NCBI GenBank assembly: GCA_905397405.1
Contig: CAJPVJ010000745.1
Coordinates: 1 to 20,843, forward strand
Direction of reading: 5' to 3'
Source: Oppiella nova
Lineage: Eukaryota; Arthropoda; Arachnida; Sarcoptiformes; Oppiidae
Length of the DNA: 20,843 nucleotides
The notes under the pieces are model-generated. The model saw only the letters and a list, made by a program, of their open reading frames with translations. It had not been told where the DNA came from and searched no databases. This document shows, one piece after another, positions 12,282-20,267 of the stretch (its first letter is position 1; every line of letters starts with the position of its first letter). The translations under genes were made by a program, and so were the position numbers.

Positions 12282-13732
12282 CTAAGATATTAAATGAAAA
12301 GAAGAAGAGAGTGAAGAGAGAGAGAGAGAGTGACTGAACACAGTTTTACTCAAAAAGTGATAATAATAATAGTGAACATTACCTTCACTTGACTTATACT
12401 AACACCGCATTCACTGTGGAGTAAAAACATAACACAATTCCTGACAAAACATTTTTTCACACAAAAACACACCATTCAATGCATTTTGAATTTACTCTCA
12501 AATAGTTTTATAAAGACATGTTTGCCTCGAAATTGGCGTAAAGTATTGTAAAATAAAAAAAAGTGTTTTGTGTGTTGTATCAAGATTAAAATGAAGTCAT
12601 TAAATCAATCACCTGACTCGGGCTGGAGTAGAAGGTCTGACGGTTGGTTGGGAGGCTGGTATGGTAGCTGCCGTGGTGTGTGTGCTGCCGGTGCCAGATG
12701 ATGATCACCATAAGCCGGCGCTACGATAATGAAGCTGTCGTTCTGTGCTTTTGGTCGCAAATAGAGAGACAGAGATATGGCATGAGTTTGTGTGCTGTGT
12801 ATGAATGCACTGGAAAAGTATTGATCAGTTGTTGGTTTTGAAGGGCAACGGGTGGTCAGCCAGTGGTGGAGCTCAGCGCCAGCACCCAGTAAGCGGTCTA
12901 AGCGCTGGTGACCAGCGGGAGGGCAGTTCGCAGCGGGTTAGGCATCGCAGCGAATCCCTACAGGAATCGCTGACTCAAAGGGGAGTCTTAGCCGTAACTG
13001 TACTTAAGCTGTGCCTTAATTTCACTTCGCTTTTGGAGTTTTAGTAATTTTCGAGCGAAAAGTTTTTACTATATTTTTCTCGATCTGGTGTTAGTGTGTG
13101 TTCACTGGCTTTCCTAAGACACTGGTGAGTATATAGTGAGTGCCTGTATGTGAAACACACAGTATGGATAAGATTCGCTATATATGTATGTAATGGCATC
13201 ACATGTATGGCAATCGCCAGAGAATATAAGTTTATATAAAAGTTAAGATAAATTCAAGAGCTTTTGTTGTGCTAACATCTAAAGCCTTAGCGAATGGAGT
13301 ATAGCTTTGAGAGAAAGGGATGCATCACATCCACTAAAATATGCATAATATGGTTGTGCACTCACTATCCCGAGGGGTTCGTCACATCGAGACTGAAAAT
13401 TTGCTCAAAACTTTTAAGGCAGGAAAGGGAACAATATTTGCAATGCCATCCATAATATACTCCACACTTTGATGGCATTTGGAGACTCATCTCCAAGAGC
13501 TTTGCAATTATATGGCATAACGTAGAGCACACCTAACCGTTGCATATAATCTGATGCTCTAATCGAAACATGTATGAGGTTTGAGGCGTTATACTACTAA
13601 ATCTGTATGTATTAGTGTATTAGCGCTCAACTACTACAGTATGCTATACTCTAACTCCTCTAAGCATCGCTACTCTAAATTGCAATACTCTCTCAACACC
13701 AATACATGAACTCAATATTACTTCCTTGTGAA

Positions 13733-13785
<53 letters not shown>

Positions 13786-13838
13786 CCTCGCAACATATTC
13801 TGACAGAATATATGCACTTATAGTATATGTCTCTGTCG

Positions 13839-13881
<43 letters not shown>

Positions 13882-15122
13882 TTCAGAGCTTTTATTTATT
13901 GTACTCTTTATGTGTGTCTGCGAGAGAAAGCTTGGAGAGAGAATTAGGGAGAAAAGTAAAGAGAGAGTCAAAACTCTTTGAATCCCATGGGATGAGATGG
14001 AAAACTGCATATCTTATCCTCGCAAAAAAGTTGGAGAATTTATTTATTAAACACATATCTATGAGCGAGTCATTTGGGAAATGGTTGCCAACGGATACCA
14101 TAGAAATGAAAACGCGTGGCACTCATAGGTATGTCTCAATAGTGGCAAAACACATGCAAATTATATGACAGAATTTCGACGAAAAGCCTATTCCCTTGGG
14201 CTCCCAGAGATCTCTATGTATGGATTTTTGTGCCGCAAATGCCATCCATGCATAAGACCTGAGCACTGAGTGCTACACATCTCTCGGTTGTGTGTCTCAG
14301 AGACACTGTCTGTACGTCTCAGCACTGCATCGACTTATGTGTGACTTATTTCAGCCAACATTTCCACTCATTGCTAACCTATGAGACAAGACATTGCGGT
14401 TTGCATTTTAATACCCATTCCCGCAATCAATCTCTTACTTCCAACGCGTCTACTGTCCAACACATACACACTCTTTACATAAGTAACACATTTATGGCAA
14501 TTATTCTGCCAATACTAATGACTCGTAAAAATGTTTGGCATTTATGATTGCGAGCTTTAAATTGCAAGCGAGCTATTCGTACAGAATATTCTGTGATTTA
14601 TAACAAATACCAATAAATAGGCACCAATAAAATAATCACTAAAATACATATAATTCATTAATTTTTTAGTCGAGAAAGACTTTTATTTTTGTCTCATCTT
14701 TTGAGGTCAAAGTAATAAAAGAGATGACAGAATAGGGAGAGAAGAGAAAGACATTTATTTTTAAAGACACGTTAATTATATGTTGTCATGAGATCTAAAT
14801 TAAAGGTAATATAAACTCTTATAGAAATAATATTGTCAACTATTTTCAGGGCACTATTAAATTACAAGCGATTTTCGAAAAATTTTGTTTTCTATTCGAG
14901 ACTTTTAAATAATAAACTAAAAAATATTGAATCCTTAAAAACAGAGTTAACGAAAGCGAAAGCGAAATCAAATTTAAGACATAAATATTAAAAGAAATCG
15001 CAAATCAGTGATATATTCGTGTATGAGTTATATATGTGTAGTATATATCATATTATATCTTACAATAAAAACTATGTCTCACATCAGTTATCACTTATCA
15101 CTTGAGCTGAGGATAAATGAGC

Positions 15123-15168
<46 letters not shown>

Positions 15169-16668
15169 GTGTGAGAGGGAGTGGGTGTTAACACATATAT
15201 CATATCATATAATGTTGGAAAAGGTGTGAAACACACTAATATGAGGCAAAATAGCGATTCATTAATAATATTTTTTGAGCAGAATTTTGAATATTCTTCA
15301 AACGAAATATGAATTTTTGTTTTTAACTCTCTTTACGTTTTTCCCTAATTCTATAGTGAATTAAAAAAAAGTATTGAAAAGTAGAGTAAAATTATATATA
15401 TGTATAAAAAAATTCTCTACAAATGAAGAGAACTGTGTATTGGATGCATACACACACACTCGTCGGAAAGGCAGTACAAAATTATGATTTCCCAAAAGGT
15501 AAGGCCTGTATGTATGTGCATATCTGCAAAGCTTTTTTCGCGGCCCTAAACTCCAGTACTGCTGCTTAAGAGTGATAACAAGCCAACCAATTCGCCCGGG
15601 AATCACACTTTTACTACTCTCTCGTTCCTCACAGAGTCTCTCCTTTTTCTCCTTTTTTACAAAAATATTTTTTCAAAAAAATGATGAAAATTACGAATCG
15701 ATAAATAGTCGGCTAAGAAATGATCACTCAGTTTATGCATAATATTATGGCAGAGAGTTGTATAACACGAGAGATACATTTGTACACTATTTGTCGTTAT
15801 ATAACATAGCACTGAACGCACAATATGTATGTATGTATGTAGTTGTGGTGAAAAACCAGTTTTTCATTATAATTTAGATAAATATTGACTAGAAATCTAA
15901 TTTTTTGTGAGAATATTTTAAATGTTTGACACTTTATGCAAATTCTGTGCACACATAATATACATATTCTGATATAATGTAGGAATTTATTTGTGTCTTT
16001 CATACCCCTATGGTTATGGTTTGGGCGCTCATCCAGACGCTCATCACTCGACAGGAGTTGTCGTTGAAGTTGTGAACGAGTTTTGGTTTGTCGTTGCGGT
16101 GGTGGTGTCGTCGACGATGGATGCGTTGATGAATCAGATAAATCAGGTGATGAGGCAGTGATTACGAGCTGGCCGTCCATTAACTCGTTTACGTTCTCAT
16201 CGTTTTCGTCGTCACTCGAAGATAAGGGAACGACGACGTGATGTAATTCTGGATCAGTTTTGTATACACAAGACATTAGCCAATCGAGTGGACAGTTAGG
16301 CATAGAGTGTGAATGCATTTATATGGATGAGAGGAAAGGGAGAGAGAGAGAGAGGTAGAGAGAGAGAGAGAGAGAGAGAGACTCATTTAAATGGTAAGCA
16401 AAGTCTCTTATTAATGAAAACTGCATTCAATTCCCAGTCTTTATCATTAGTTTTTGTCGGTTTAATAAAAGGCAATAAAAGATTAAAATAAATGGCAGTA
16501 AAAGCTAAATGTTTGCTTACGTTTGAAGGCACGCGGTTTGGCCTGTTTTCTACGTCTGGCAGTTGGCGTTGAACTCTCATTAACAGTCAGAGCCGATGGT
16601 GGTGTGTGTGGTGTCGGTGCGGTTGGTGTCACTCCGTAGTCATATATCACAGACTCGCTATCGGACAT
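1740..16668 (-). CDS. Oaz: Oaz / ZNF423-ZNF521 family multi-C2H2 zinc-finger transcription factor (eight coding exons, whole gene)
   Basis: Eight exons, listed separately, join with matching phases (1,1,1,0,1,1,0) into 1191 codons plus TGA. Human ZNF423 and ZNF521 are close to 1300 residues. Seen: an RRKQAKP motif at residues 39-45; an acidic stretch in exon B; fingers 1-4 at about 215-321; an Asn-rich linker; fingers 5-21 at about 413-1190. Recalled vertebrate matches include LPYPCQFCDKSF (here [12 protein letters not shown]), [27 protein letters not shown] (here [17 protein letters not shown]), YQCIKC, and DSPAKLLCHLIEH (here [13 protein letters not shown]). Vertebrate members are nuclear DNA-binding cofactors that bind Olf/EBF factors and Smads and act in BMP signalling and progenitor differentiation; the role here is inferred from that. 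ATG at 16668 is chosen because an in-frame TAA lies about 18 codons upstream and no other ATG precedes the motif. Splice sites are unconfirmed by transcripts. Confidence 0.93.
4170..4488 (-). other. Oaz intron G-H
   Basis: It is 319 bases, or 259 if the upstream acceptor before 4229 is used. AT-rich. Both ends lie inside an identical 10-base word, AATAAGGTAT, on the coding strand. Confidence 0.8.
4489..4697 (-). CDS. Oaz: Oaz coding exon G: end of zinc finger 4 and Asn-rich linker
   Basis: It has 209 bases, phase 1 in and phase 0 out. The acceptor is a textbook pyrimidine tract ending CCCCACACCAG|; the donor is AATAAG|GTATTT. It starts [13 protein letters not shown], which supplies the His pair of finger 4 (compare SLQSHMQAHKKNKE in vertebrates). 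About 50 residues rich in Asn, Ser and Thr with no cysteines follow. In vertebrates, fingers 6 onward would begin here. Confidence 0.9.
4698..5135 (-). other. Oaz intron F-G
   Basis: It is 438 bases with strong splice sites, GTAAAC to CCCCACACCAG. It interrupts finger 4. AT-rich, with a short AT dinucleotide run near 4988-4999 and nothing else recognised. Confidence 0.88.
5136..5273 (-). CDS. Oaz: Oaz coding exon F: zinc finger 3 and first half of finger 4
   Basis: It has 138 bases, phase 1 in and phase 1 out. The acceptor is ACGGATAG| and the donor GCTGCAG|GTAAAC. The peptide begins [20 protein letters not shown] and continues KIHMKTH, nearly the vertebrate finger GDKKYHC...[14 protein letters not shown]. 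It then starts finger 4, [14 protein letters not shown], whose histidines lie in exon G. An extra Cys next to the first zinc-ligand Cys (CCHC) is present. Confidence 0.94.
5274..5628 (-). other. Oaz intron E-F
   Basis: It is 355 bases, GTATGT to GGATAG. It lies between fingers 2 and 3, in the linker (HTG|DK). Nothing else was recognised in it. Confidence 0.88.
5629..5722 (-). CDS. Oaz: Oaz coding exon E: zinc finger 2
   Basis: It has 94 bases, phase 0 in and phase 1 out. The acceptor TACATTTCAG| and the donor CACACAG|GTATGT are strong. It begins [17 protein letters not shown], completing finger 1, then carries the whole of finger 2 with [14 protein letters not shown]. Vertebrate members have [16 protein letters not shown] at this point, so this is one of the most conserved parts of the gene. 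Confidence 0.95.
5723..7387 (-). other. Oaz intron D-E
   Basis: It is 1665 bases, GTAAGC to TTTCAG. It holds a GA tract at 5995-6027 and a mixed-composition, more GC-rich stretch around 6100-7200. Open frames on both strands in that stretch have no domain or splice context that would make them exons. Confidence 0.85.
5995..6027. repeat. (GA)n microsatellite
   Basis: Uninterrupted GA dinucleotide run inside intron D-E. Confidence 0.97.
7388..7566 (-). CDS. Oaz: Oaz coding exon D: Ser/Thr-rich linker and zinc finger 1
   Basis: It has 179 bases, phase 1 in and phase 0 out. The acceptor is ATCCAATAG| and the donor GAACAG|GTAAGC. After a Ser/Thr-rich run it encodes [17 protein letters not shown] followed by [11 protein letters not shown], very close to vertebrate YPCQFCDKSF...[10 protein letters not shown]. 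The second zinc-binding histidine (IH) is in the next exon, so the intron cuts finger 1 just before it. Confidence 0.92.
8518..8549. repeat. (CT)n microsatellite
   Basis: Uninterrupted CT run inside intron C-D. Confidence 0.97.
9949..9994. repeat. (CT)n microsatellite, interrupted
   Basis: CT run with a G and a shift near its middle, inside intron C-D. Confidence 0.95.
10135..10173. repeat. (GA)n microsatellite
   Basis: Uninterrupted GA run inside intron C-D, about 140 bases after the CT run ending at 9994. Confidence 0.97.
10834..10867. repeat. (GA)n microsatellite
   Basis: Uninterrupted GA run inside intron C-D. Confidence 0.97.
11200..11227. repeat. (GA)n microsatellite
   Basis: GA run inside intron C-D. 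Confidence 0.97.
11861..11889. repeat. (GA)n microsatellite, interrupted
   Basis: GA run with one GG interruption, inside intron C-D. Confidence 0.95.
12149..12319. repeat. 39-bp perfect inverted repeat with microsatellite loop
   Basis: Arms 12149-12187 and 12281-12319 are exact reverse complements over 39 bases. The 93-base interior holds a GT tract (12229-12248) and a GA tract (12249-12279). No flanking target-site duplication is evident. It could fold as a long hairpin, be a small fold-back element, or be an assembly artefact. Confidence 0.9.
12229..12279. repeat. Compound (GT)n(GA)n microsatellite
   Basis: GT run 12229-12248 passes directly into GA run 12249-12279. It forms most of the loop of the 39-bp inverted repeat. 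Confidence 0.97.
12613..12747 (-). CDS. Oaz: Oaz coding exon C: Pro/Gln-rich linker
   Basis: It has 135 bases (45 codons), phase 1 in and phase 1 out. The acceptor CCAAAAG| follows a CT-rich stretch; the donor is GAGTCAG|GTGATT. The encoded segment starts [17 protein letters not shown] and continues with Pro, Gln and Leu, ending LLLQPES. It has no recognisable domain. It is supported by the exact phase fit to exons B and D across long introns and by GC content higher than its surroundings. It corresponds in position to the unstructured segment before the first canonical finger in ZNF423. Confidence 0.7.
13737..13782. repeat. (GA)n microsatellite
   Basis: The longest pure GA run in the window, inside intron B-C. 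It is complementary to the CT run 60 bases further on. Confidence 0.97.
13843..13876. repeat. (CT)n microsatellite
   Basis: CT run facing the GA run 13737-13782; the two could pair as a hairpin in single-stranded DNA or RNA. Confidence 0.97.
15125..15164. repeat. (GA)n microsatellite
   Basis: Uninterrupted GA run inside intron B-C. Confidence 0.97.
15825..15841. repeat. (TATG)n tetranucleotide repeat
   Basis: About four units, inside intron B-C. Confidence 0.85.
16006..16248 (-). CDS. Oaz: Oaz coding exon B: acidic, Ser-rich N-terminal segment
   Basis: It has 243 bases (81 codons), phase 1 in and phase 1 out, and so could be skipped without a frameshift. The acceptor is AACTGATCCAG| and the donor AGGG|GTATGA. 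The peptide begins [18 protein letters not shown] and later contains [13 protein letters not shown] and a Gln/Arg-rich part. No finger is present. Vertebrate members also have an acidic stretch at this point, followed by a first atypical finger that is not seen here. The phase match with exons A and C and the clean open frame support it; the sequence itself is poorly conserved. Confidence 0.75.
16249..16520 (-). other. Oaz intron A-B
   Basis: It is 272 bases, GTAAGC to GATCCAG. It contains the GA tract 16339-16381, which is CT on the transcribed sense strand. No other feature was seen. Confidence 0.75.
16339..16381. repeat. (GA)n microsatellite, interrupted
   Basis: GA run with a GT interruption, inside the short intron A-B. 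Confidence 0.95.
16521..16668 (-). CDS. Oaz: Oaz coding exon A: N-terminus with RRKQ (NuRD-type) motif
   Basis: It encodes residues 1-49 plus one base, starting [12 protein letters not shown] and ending [12 protein letters not shown]. The donor is AAAC|GTAAGC, leaving phase 1. The middle is rich in Pro, Thr and Ser. RRKQxxP is known at the extreme N-terminus of FOG, SALL and ZNF423/521 proteins, where it binds RBBP4 and recruits the NuRD complex; the basic run may also help nuclear import. Here it sits 38 residues in. The ATG has G at -3. An upstream AG at the end of AACAACAG may be the acceptor of a 5' UTR exon. Confidence 0.85.
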
Positions 16669-17417
16669 CGCTTTGTATATACACTCCACTGTTGTTTGGG
16701 TTATGATTTGCAGTTAATGTTCAGTCACTGTCTCACTGACTATTAGGGGGAATGGTGTGTATATTCTGGCGATTCTCCGGTAGGCGATCACCGGGATTGG
16801 CGAAAGTGATTCATATACACAACATGGAAAGGCATGTCTCGCTGGCGATCAACTGCTATAAGCAATGCATATCTCGTAGAGGAATACCGAAGCGCTGAAT
16901 GCCATACGAAAAGTAACCACGAATTTTGACGTCATGTGAGCGCAGCATCGATACTGAGCTACAGTTCCTCAGCGCCAGAGCACCAGCGACTGTGGCAATC
17001 GTCGTCGCAATAGTTGCTATAATACCGACACAAACACCAAAAGCACACTGAAGTCGAAAGTCTGGGCTCCAAATGCGTTGCCATCGCATGCAATGTCTAT
17101 GTTGTATGCGATGGATGTGCTGCTGGAGCTGCCAGAGTATAGCCACTGTTGTGTGTGTTTTGCAGTACAGGCGCTCTCTCTTCTCCTCATACACTGATCC
17201 TCTCAGGGATTCTAGCGTTGGATTCCCAGAGGAATGCATTCCTTTATGCCATCAAAATCAGTGCATCAGTTCATGTGCCCAACCATTGCTGAGCCATAGT
17301 ATGGCTATCGCTGTGGCAGTACTTCTTCACCCTCTCCTTCACTCTTAACATAAAATTACTTTTATTTCGTTTCGATTCCATATAAGCCTTCTTTAGCGCT
17401 ATTTTTGTCTTTATTCT

Positions 17418-17418
<1 letters not shown>

Positions 17419-17454
<36 letters not shown>
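17419..17454. repeat. (CT)n microsatellite
   Basis: CT run followed by CTTT variants, upstream of exon A. Confidence 0.97.
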
Positions 17455-17462
<8 letters not shown>

Positions 17463-18144
17463 TTCTTTCTTTCTGTCTTTCCCTTTGTCTATAGATTGTC
17501 ATTCCGTTGGGTCGTAGGCTCGCAATCCCTGACTGGCTGTCCATCTGAACAAAAATAAGTGGAACTGATCTGATGGATGTGACAGAGTATTCGCACTAAT
17601 CTTAAGTGGACAGACAGTACAGTCAGTGAAATAGTATATATCACCTGTTGTAGGCTTTAAAGCAGTTAAGCATTTATCCTATTTTGTCAAATCTAGTCAT
17701 TCACTGCCAAACACAGTGTGTTAGAGAAGAGGTTAACGAATAAAATAGACCACAAAACTGATGAATGATTCGTTTTGCTGGATAACTGTTTACTCAATTC
17801 AAGGCACCACTCGATTATTGATTAGTATGTATCGACAAAAACAAATAAAGCATTTTCTGTGCAAAACTCGTAACTCAGTCATCAATTTTTAATGACTAGA
17901 ATCTAATTATGTGAATAAATTCTGGAATTAAACTCTGTCGCAATCCATTCAATGCTAACATCAAATTAAACTCAATATATCGTATTATTATGAAACCATA
18001 GCTAAGATTTGATTAATGAATTTCGTGTCAAGAAGTTTAGATTAAGAAATGTATAATCGTTTAGGAATTGAAATTTGCTTTAAGTTTAGTGAATGGAAAT
18101 TGTAAAACAAATAAAAGAAAATAAAATATATACTAGAAACAAAT

Positions 18145-18149
<5 letters not shown>

Positions 18150-18177
<28 letters not shown>
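18150..18177. repeat. (GA)n microsatellite
   Basis: GA run upstream of exon A, left of the direct repeat. Confidence 0.97.
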
Positions 18178-18179
<2 letters not shown>

Positions 18180-18447
18180 ACTATAATTGTATTAAAATTT
18201 GAGAGAAAACTCTTGTATTTTTGTTGAACTCTTTTATTTGCTTAAAGAAAACTAAACCCATTGTCAACACAATTGTGAGACATTTTTGCAAAATAGTGGT
18301 ACTATTTGTAGTGTAATATTCCTCTTATGCTAACGTCTACTCCCTTCGGCATCGGAACTAATGCTGAGTGAATGCACCGAATATTTCGGACAAAGTTTTC
18401 ACATACATTAGGGATTTGTCCTAATGTTAAGGGATTGGGATTTGTTG

Positions 18448-19027
18448 TCAAAACTTATATAATGCAACGTAAAAGCTTTACTTCAAAAGTGAAGTTTCAC
18501 TTATTTTCTGTGCCGCACATCCAGTATATACTTATACACGAGACTTGAATGCACTACAAAAAGCTAAGCAACAAAAAAAGTGGTCCTCAGTCTAAAAGTC
18601 TATACTCTTAATATTGAGAAAACATTTTTAAAAATTCAGTTCATATAAGATTTGAGTGGTTTTTCGCTGCGCTGGAGTTATCACAAGTCAAAACCAGTAC
18701 CACATCCATACACTCGCATCCACTCCAACCTACTATATAATACACTCAACACTAGTGGAAAGGTGTGTAGAGACCTATCCACTGCTCGCACACAGCAAAT
18801 GAATTATAGAAATAAATGTTTTTAAATTATAAATAATGTTTGTCCAGTGATTATCATGTGTGTGTGTATTTGGGGGGAACAGTATCTCTATATATATACG
18901 GGAGTTCTCATGACGCACCTGTACTTACCATCGGATTGTCGACATAGAGAAAAAAGTTTAAGAATAGGAATCGCTTTTAATTAATCACGCGATGGATGGC
19001 TCCGTCAGTCATCGCCGATAATTGCAG
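18448..19027. repeat. Direct repeat, left copy (partner at 20268-20843)
   Basis: From about 18448 this segment matches 20268-20843 base for base apart from about 7 substitutions and 3 indels totalling 4 bases (hand count, roughly 99% identity). The last 120 or so bases are identical. The left edge is sharp: sequence before it does not match. The right edge is unknown because the partner runs off the window. Both copies carry a minus-strand GATG|GTAAGT donor and end before the same short plus-strand frame. Confidence 0.95.
18929..19027 (-). other. Possible upstream non-coding Oaz exon (left copy)
   Basis: On the minus strand a near-perfect donor, GATG|GTAAGTACA, ends a candidate exon at 18929. 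Its start is not defined. It holds only two short ATG frames: one of 11 codons, and one beginning MSTIR that runs into the donor. Joining it to the AG just upstream of exon A would be out of frame with MSDSES, so it would be 5' UTR. The direction and position fit a first exon about 2.2 kb upstream of exon A. This is an inference from a splice motif only. Confidence 0.3.
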
Positions 19028-19726
19028 CGAATTAGAGGACTCCGTCGTCTTCTCCCACAAACTTAAGATAAGGGATCTAATGATGGTATGAATGGCTCAT
19101 AACAATCGCACAATTGCTGAACACAACTGAGAGAAATATAATTACATTAATTACAAACGCATTCATAAAAACGTTTCCATTTAAAGGCATTCAGAGATTT
19201 GTCATACAATTCATTGTCGCACTCGTGAATGGCTGTACAAATAGCGTCCGAAACTAATTAAACGCTATATTTATACGTGAATACGATATACAAATTGCTA
19301 GTGAATTATAATTTGCGATTAACTGCGCCGACTGTTATAAATGTTATTTTGGGAAAACAGTTGTATGAAAAAAAACTTTTTATTTTGTAATTTTCTGTTA
19401 TGAATACTTGTGTTACAAAATCCAAAGTCACGAATAGTGATGAGAAGTTTGATATCCCATTCTTATATCACTCTTGTATATTCATGTATTGAATAAAAAT
19501 GTGTTTACAATCAAAGCGTTTAATTGAAAAATGATTGCTTAACATTAGAAAAAATCTCTCAAATATTGTTTATTTGGTGAAAATTATATGACAGGCTTGA
19601 TCATTAAAACTAAAACGGCCGGACCTACTGTCAAACTGGTGGTGCGGATCATTAATTACAGTATCAAGTCTTTGGGACTCATCTGCGAAACTCATCGAAA
19701 TAACTCGTCTGTTGGGAGAGAGAGAG

Positions 19727-19764
<38 letters not shown>

Positions 19765-20267
19765 GGGTCTTAATCGTAGATTTAATTAAAAAATAAAACT
19801 TATCTTCAAAATTGATGGCAACCTTATAATTGTGCGCTTAAGACAATACACACGTCTCTAAGGGCACACCGTTTTGACAATCAATTCACTGATAAAAAAT
19901 AAACTTAACATTAAAAGTGTAATTAAAGCATAAGATCTATAGATTTGAATATCACTAAAGATTGTATTTTCAGCATAAGTTTAATCATATTTATGAATGG
20001 AATGAATGTATGGGTCAATGACTCTGGGATTGCAATGTAATGAGTGGTATGTATGAAGTGAACGACTGTTTGCCAGTTTTGGTCACTTCGTCGGTATATT
20101 AGTGCCAAATCACTGACAATTGGCTGCCAATGAATGCCAACAACTTTTGATAGCCATTTGAATTGAGTCCAAAATAATTATATTTTATTCTTGGTAGTCA
20201 CTACAATTACTTCACAAAAGCTTTATATAAAAAATGATTTATTTTTGAAATTAAAAGTTGGATTTTT
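19028..20267. other. Spacer between the two direct repeats
   Basis: AT-rich unique sequence with a GA tract at 19729-19763. Minus-strand 19695-19570 is a 41-codon frame starting MSFADESQRLDTV, with no recognised similarity; chance is the simplest explanation. No gene is called. Confidence 0.4.
19729..19763. repeat. (GA)n microsatellite
   Basis: GA run in the spacer between the two direct repeats, preceded by a shorter interrupted run from 19716. Confidence 0.97.

Larger units (their letters stand above)
7567..12612 (-). other. Oaz intron C-D
   Basis: It is about 5.0 kb, the largest intron. It contains microsatellites at 8518-8549, 9949-9994, 10135-10173, 10834-10867, 11200-11227, 11861-11889 and 12229-12279, and a 39-bp perfect inverted repeat at 12149-12319. 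No coding exon with C2H2 character was seen on either strand. Enhancers may be present but cannot be recognised by eye. Confidence 0.75.
12748..16005 (-). other. Oaz intron B-C
   Basis: It is about 3.26 kb. It contains GA/CT tracts at 13737-13782, 13843-13876 and 15125-15164 and a TATG repeat at about 15825-15841. No exon was identified. The missing vertebrate finger 1 (atypical) would be expected near here, and no C-x2-C...H-x3-5-H pattern stood out. Confidence 0.7.
16669..18447. other. Upstream region of Oaz: 5' UTR, intron or promoter, no gene recognised
   Basis: It contains a CT tract at 17419-17454 with CTTT extensions and a GA tract at 18150-18177. The part at 16850-17340 is less AT-rich and open in several frames on both strands, but the translations show no domain, and no splice pattern links them to exon A. 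It may include 5' UTR sequence of the minus-strand gene. Confidence 0.4.

Noticed and set aside
12805-13044. 79-residue plus-strand frame
   Set aside because: No domain or upstream signals; it lies within intron B-C of the opposite strand.
13827-14168. Plus-strand frame with (SL)n and its minus-strand partner with (RE)n
   Set aside because: The translation is microsatellite sequence; similar frames at 8419, 9885, 15008, 16309, 17362 and 19588 were rejected for the same reason.
16856-17348. Overlapping frames of 127 (minus) and 91 (plus) residues
   Set aside because: Both strands are open by composition; there is no domain, no convincing splice link and no family similarity that I recognise.
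5995-19763. CRISPR-like array of spaced repeats
   Set aside because: These are simple dinucleotide tracts at irregular spacing in a eukaryotic gene.
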